Source of the DNA: Haloarcula sebkhae
Lineage (GTDB): Archaea > Halobacteriota > Halobacteria > Halobacteriales > Haloarculaceae
Length of the DNA: 64,000 bases
Assembly (NCBI RefSeq): GCF_014647415.1
Contig: NZ_BMPD01000002.1
Span: 276,324-340,323, forward strand
Direction: 5' to 3'
Below, one piece after another: positions 60,067 through 64,000 of the stretch (positions are counted from its first letter, which is position 1; each line of letters opens with the position of its first letter). The position numbers and the translations under genes are program-made. The notes under the pieces were generated by a model. The model had not been told where the DNA came from. It made no database searches and saw nothing but the letters and a program-made list of their open reading frames with translations.

Positions 60067-61152
60067 TCAGTCGGCGACTTTGATATCGGGACTGTCGATA
60101 GTGACGTTCTCAAGCGACCAGCCCTCAGCCGCGGACCGAGCGTCGATACCGATGGCATTCTTTTCAGCAGTCACAGAGATAGTCGATTCAGAGACAGTCC
60201 ACGACGCGTTGGTCTTGATGGCGTGGATTCCTTGCTGCCGACTCTCGATGGTCGTGTTCTGGATGGTCCACGCACCGGTCGTTCGTGCGGTGAAGGCCCC
60301 GATATCGCGAGTGTCGAGAGTGGAATCTTCGAGTGTCCACGCGCCGCCGGAAAAGGCGGTTACGAGACCGATGTCGCTTCGACTGACCGTCAGGTCGGTC
60401 ACCGTCCAGTCACCATCGCTGTTGATAGCTTTGACCCCTGTATCGCTTCGGCGGACCTCCGTGTTCTGGACCGACCAGTCACCAGTTGTCCCAGAGGCGT
60501 CGACGCCGTCCGCACCGGACCGGTCGACGACGACCGCTGTGATCGTCCAGTCGCCGGAGGACTCACGGACGTCGGCGCCGTCACCGCCGACTTCAACAAA
60601 GCGGGTGTCGCGAATCGTCCAGTCGCCGCTGGTGCCACGGGCGAACACGCCGCTGTAGGTCGTGCTGGCGACGGCGGCGTCCTCGATAGTCCAGTTCCCG
60701 GTCGTGTTTGGTGCGTAAACGCCGACGTCAGCAGCGATAACAGTCGTGTCACTGACCGTCCAATCACCGCTGGTTCCGTTAGCGGCGACGCCAAAGCGGT
60801 AGTTTCGTACGGTGAACCCGGTGACGTTCGGTTCGGCGGTGCCGGCCACCGTGACGCCGGTCCCATTGACGAACCGCGACCCGTCCAGTATTGCCCGGTC
60901 GGGTGCGACGAGAGTGATGCTCTCGTTGACACTGACCTCTTCGTAGTAGGTACCCGGCTGGACTTCGACAGTGTCACCGCTGTCGGCGGCATTCACGGCG
61001 GCCTGTATCGACCGATAATCAGCACTCCCGGATTTATCGACGGTCAGCGTCTCCTGTCCTGTCTGGGCTCCAGCCGCGCCGGCTGGCACGACAGCCAGTG
61101 TCAGCATGATCGACAACAGGAGGGCAGGTAGTCTCGTACGCGTGTCGCTCAT
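60067..61152 (-). CDS. Secreted right-handed beta-helix protein with repeats
   Basis: 361 residues. Signal peptide at 1-29 (LLLSIMLTLAVVPAGAAGA). Then a conserved NosD-like start (SGSADYRSIQAAVNAADSGD, VEVQPGTYYEEVSV) and about nine coils of roughly 24-30 residues, each with a version of TSGDWTIRDT followed by a GV/DVGV element. This is a parallel beta-helix with one turn per repeat. Many NxT/S sites suggest N-glycosylation. No membrane anchor or sorting tail, so it is secreted or cell-wall associated. Function unknown; polysaccharide binding is common in the fold. Confidence 0.82.
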   Translation of the reverse strand: MSDTRTRLPALLLSIMLTLAVVPAGAAGAQTGQETLTVDKSGSADYRSIQAAVNAADSGDTVEVQPGTYYEEVSVNESITLVAPDRAILDGSRFVNGTGVTVAGTAEPNVTGFTVRNYRFGVAANGTSGDWTVSDTTVIAADVGVYAPNTTGNWTIEDAAVASTTYSGVFARGTSGDWTIRDTRFVEVGGDGADVRESSGDWTITAVVVDRSGADGVDASGTTGDWSVQNTEVRRSDTGVKAINSDGDWTVTDLTVSRSDIGLVTAFSGGAWTLEDSTLDTRDIGAFTARTTGAWTIQNTTIESRQQGIHAIKTNASWTVSESTISVTAEKNAIGIDARSAAEGWSLENVTIDSPDIKVAD

Positions 61153-61303
61153 ATTTGGAATAGTAGGGTCCGAATAGATGTAAACCGTAGTGTTCTTTCA
61201 CCCGTCGGCGACAGGCCGCTGCGGTAAAGCTGGAAATACCAGCGACATACTCGGCAGCGCGGCGCGCGAAAGCGTTATCGGCCGGACCAGCGAACCACTG
61301 GGT

Positions 61304-62638
61304 GTGCTGGAGTTGACGTACGAGTCGGGGACCATCCGCGTAACGGGAGACCCCCCGTCGGACCTGCCCGGCGTCAAGTACGACCAGCGGTCACAGACAG
61401 GGCGAGCGCCGGCCTACCGGTACGCCGAACTGATTGCCGAACTCGATGAGCGTGGGGCTGCATATGAGGACCACATCGGTGCGTTCCCCTCGCTGTCGCT
61501 CTCGACGGCGTACGATCTCCGGGAGTACCAGCAGGCGGTACTGGACGCTTGGCGAGGGGCCGATGACAGAGGCTGTCTCGAATTACCGACGGGGAGCGGC
61601 AAGACCGTTATCGGCATCGCGGCGATGGTGGCGCTGGGGACACCGACGCTGGTCGTCGTCCCGACCATCGATCTGCTGGAGCAGTGGCAAGGCGAGCTAC
61701 AGCAGGAGTTCGACCATTCCGTCGGCCGTATGGGCGGGGGCGAACAGCACGTCGAGGATATCACAGTGTCGACGTATGACTCGGCATATTTGCGGGCCGA
61801 TGAACTCGGTGACCGGTTCGGGTTCGTCGTCTTCGACGAGGTTCACCACCTTGGCGGGGAGGGGTATCGGGACATCGCTCGGCTACTCGCTGCGCCGGCT
61901 CGACTCGGACTGACAGCGACGTTCGAGCGGCCGGACGGAGCCCACGAGGCCATCGAGGACCTCGTCGGCTCGCTCGTCCAGCGAGTCAGCATTGACGACT
62001 TAGCGGGTGAGCACCTCGCGGACTACGATATCAAGCGACTCGAAGTTTCACTTACGCCGGACGAACGGGACCGTTACGAGGAGTATCAGGGGACGTTCAC
62101 CGACTATCTCAAGCAGTCCAACATCCAGCTCCGGTCGGGCAGCGATTATCAGGAACTCGTGAAGCGGTCTGGCAACGACCCGGCGGCTCGCGAGGCGTTA
62201 CTGGCGAAACAGCGAGCTCGAGAGGTGATGATGAACGCCCAGCGGAAGGTCGACCGGCTGGCGACGATTCTGGACCGCCACCGCGAGGACCGGATCATCG
62301 TCTTCACCGCCCACACCGACCTCGTGTACCGCCTCTCAGAGCGATTTCTCATTCCGGCGATAACGCACGAGACTGGCGCGAGCGAGCGCCGAGAGATCTT
62401 AGAGCGGTTCCGTGACGGAACGTATTCCCGGGTCGTGACGGCGAACGTCCTCGATGAGGGTGTTGACGTGCCAGACGCGAACGTCGCCGTCGTCCTCTCG
62501 GGCAGTGGCTCAGAGCGGGAGTTTACCCAGCGACTCGGCCGGATTCTACGGCCGAAAGCCGACGGCGGGCGGGCACTGCTGTACGAACTCGTGACCGAGG
62601 AGACTGCGGAAGAGCAGGTCGCTAGGCGCCGCAGATAG
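61304..62638 (+). CDS. XPB/Rad25-type DNA helicase
   Basis: 444 residues from a GTG at 61304; the frame is open to 61190 with unlikely extra residues. N-terminal damage-recognition domain (LTYESGTIRVTGDPP, VKYDQRSQ), then superfamily 2 helicase motifs: LREYQQAVLDAW (Q), CLELPTGSGKT (I), FDEVHHLGG (II, DEVH), GLTATFERPDGAHE (III, where XPB has RED), VVTANVLDEGVDVPDANV and QRLGRILRPK (V, VI). In archaea XPB helps in DNA repair together with the nuclease Bax1, encoded next. Confidence 0.88.
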   Translation: MLELTYESGTIRVTGDPPSDLPGVKYDQRSQTGRAPAYRYAELIAELDERGAAYEDHIGAFPSLSLSTAYDLREYQQAVLDAWRGADDRGCLELPTGSGKTVIGIAAMVALGTPTLVVVPTIDLLEQWQGELQQEFDHSVGRMGGGEQHVEDITVSTYDSAYLRADELGDRFGFVVFDEVHHLGGEGYRDIARLLAAPARLGLTATFERPDGAHEAIEDLVGSLVQRVSIDDLAGEHLADYDIKRLEVSLTPDERDRYEEYQGTFTDYLKQSNIQLRSGSDYQELVKRSGNDPAAREALLAKQRAREVMMNAQRKVDRLATILDRHREDRIIVFTAHTDLVYRLSERFLIPAITHETGASERREILERFRDGTYSRVVTANVLDEGVDVPDANVAVVLSGSGSEREFTQRLGRILRPKADGGRALLYELVTEETAEEQVARRRR

Positions 62639-62727
62639 TGAGCGATGCGCATCGAGGCGGCTCCTGAGCCTGCCGATGGGATTGCCTGACTCCCTGTTTT
62701 TTGTCGCTCCGTCGCAGAAACACGCGT

Positions 62728-64000
62728 GTGCTGACGAAAGACCTCCTGCGGGTGTCTCGGGCGGGCGGCGGCTATCACCTGCAGTTCGCCGACACCGACG
62801 CCGAGCGACTTGCGGCCCGCGTGCTTGGCATCTATCAGGGCCACGTCGGCGAATCCCGCGAGACACTGGAGGCTGCACTCGCGGATATAGAGCGTGAGGC
62901 CGACGATTTCAAGCTGGTCCGCGGGCTGGCGGAACTCGTTGAACGGGAGGCTACCTTCGAGACGCAAGCTCCGGTCGACCCCGTTCGCGCCCGTCGTCGG
63001 GTGTTCGAAGCCGCTGCGGACATCGGGGTCGTGAGCGAAGCCGAGCGCCAGCAAACACTCACCGAGGCAGCCGATCACTTCGGCACGGACGCCGCGACGC
63101 TGGCCGACGCGCTGTACGCCGACCGGGACTCGCGGCAGATCCTCACCGATGTCGACTCGCGCTGGGGACCGGCCGAACTGCGGACCCAGTACAATCTCTC
63201 GCTGGCACAGACAGCGCTGTTCGACGCGACGGGAGTACGAGTCCGCTCCTCCGAGCCGAAAGCGCTCATTTCTGCCGTCAAACGTCTCCGGCTGATGTAC
63301 GAGATCCGCCGGACTGAGGCCGGTCGAGAAGTCGTCGTTACAGGACCGGACGCGCTGTTCTCGAACACACGCCGGTACGGGACCCGCTTCGCTCGTCTCC
63401 TGCGGACGGTCGCGACCGCGAGCGAGTGGGAGCTGACGGCGACTATCGACGACCGGGGCACCGAGCGGCAACTCACGCTCTCGGACGCGGATGTCTCCGT
63501 GCCCGGTGTCGAGCCCGTAACGGAGGTAAGCTACGACAGCGGCGTCGAAGCCGACTTCGCCGGTCGGTTCGCCGCGCTGGACCTCGACTGGGACCTGATA
63601 CGCGAACCGGAACCCCTTGCCGCGGGCGAACACGTCGTCATTCCGGACTTCGCCTTCGAGTGGCGGCCCGGCGCTGACACCGGTGTTCGTGATACTGGGC
63701 GTGGTGTGGAAGATTCGGATGAACCCGGCCATGACGACCCCCTCCGCGTCTTCTTCGAGATTATGGGGTTCTGGACGCCGGAGTACGTCGAGAAGAAACT
63801 CGCTCGCCTCGATGCGCTAGATGACATCGAGATGCTGGTCGCTGTCGACGAATCGCTTGGCGTTGGTGAGGAGATCGAAGCGACGGACAATCGAGCAATC
63901 CCGTACTCCGGTACGGTCAGCGTGAAAGACGTGCGGGATGCCCTGCGACCCTACGAGGAGCGACTGGTGCGTGAGAGCGTGGCGGAGATGCCCGACAAAC
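62728..64000 (+). CDS. Bax1-type nuclease (DUF790), partial
   Basis: Starts at a GTG at 62728; 424 codons are in the window and the end is outside. N-terminal: LTKDLLRVSRAGGGYHLQF. The nuclease part has VIPDFAFEWRP and FFEIMGFWTPEYVEKKLARL, with the Asp, Glu and Lys of a PD-(D/E)xK-like site. DUF790 proteins are Bax1, the partner of archaeal XPB that cuts DNA near a bubble. It lies 89 bases after the helicase gene on the same strand. Long frames on the other strand here are its shadows. Confidence 0.88.
   Translation, partial: MLTKDLLRVSRAGGGYHLQFADTDAERLAARVLGIYQGHVGESRETLEAALADIEREADDFKLVRGLAELVEREATFETQAPVDPVRARRRVFEAAADIGVVSEAERQQTLTEAADHFGTDAATLADALYADRDSRQILTDVDSRWGPAELRTQYNLSLAQTALFDATGVRVRSSEPKALISAVKRLRLMYEIRRTEAGREVVVTGPDALFSNTRRYGTRFARLLRTVATASEWELTATIDDRGTERQLTLSDADVSVPGVEPVTEVSYDSGVEADFAGRFAALDLDWDLIREPEPLAAGEHVVIPDFAFEWRPGADTGVRDTGRGVEDSDEPGHDDPLRVFFEIMGFWTPEYVEKKLARLDALDDIEMLVAVDESLGVGEEIEATDNRAIPYSGTVSVKDVRDALRPYEERLVRESVAEMPDK

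Noticed and set aside
62149-63732. 527-codon minus-strand frame across the XPB end and Bax1
   Set aside because: The plus strand carries the XPB C-terminus and a full Bax1 N-terminus with family motifs; the minus frame has none.

Overview
The window is haloarchaeal chromosome. It is GC-rich, its proteins are strongly acidic, and it carries HTH-10 (Bat-type) regulators, Tat-exported lipoproteins, haloarchaeal transducers and an SH1-like provirus. Haloarcula is the best guess, because SH1-like viruses infect that genus and an integrated relative has been described there, but the genus is inferred rather than proven.

Layout. 1-3.4 kb: a polar amino-acid ABC uptake operon and a Bat-type regulator. 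3.6-5.0 kb: a two-gene operon of a DNA-binding-type protein and a tyrosine recombinase. 5.0-7.1 kb: gene-poor, probably decayed DNA. 7.1-10.9 kb: a sensory operon of a LivK-type binding lipoprotein, a two-TM transducer that lacks the usual CheA/CheW-binding hairpin tip, and a small coiled-coil protein. 11-15 kb: sugar catabolism (KDG kinase, pyruvate kinase with a C-terminal swivel domain, ROK glucokinase), then an Orc1/Cdc6-like protein with a changed Walker B. 16.2-26.2 kb: a glycerol locus in two divergent arms. glpX-like, glpK and a chemoreceptor lie on the minus strand; glpA, glpB and glpC lie on the plus strand. 26-30 kb: UspA, PEP carboxylase and a second Bat-type regulator. 31.8-39.6 kb: a LIV-type ABC transporter whose operon continues into an alpha/beta hydrolase and an acyl-CoA ligase. 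39.7-42.9 kb: a PAS histidine kinase and an enolase-superfamily sugar-acid dehydratase.

43.1-59.9 kb is an integrated virus of about 16.8 kb, bounded by a 16-bp direct repeat whose right copy is the 3' end of tRNA-Pro(GGG). It has a packaging ATPase followed by two capsid-type proteins, as in SH1, and a long run of small overlapping genes, many with a single C-terminal TM helix. It also has an integrase operon, a second minimal recombinase, tandem PhiH1-repressor-like proteins, and a low-GC membrane gene flanked by two 28-bp palindromic repeats. Beyond the tRNA lie a repetitive beta-helix exoprotein and an XPB helicase / Bax1 nuclease pair.

The most striking item is the glycerol-locus receptor at 18970-21513. 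It is a soluble chemotaxis transducer fused at its C-terminus to a complete UgpB-like glycerol-3-phosphate-binding domain, with no signal peptide and no TM helix. It reads as a cytoplasmic sensor of the first intermediate of glycerol catabolism, encoded beside the kinase that makes that intermediate and the dehydrogenase that uses it.
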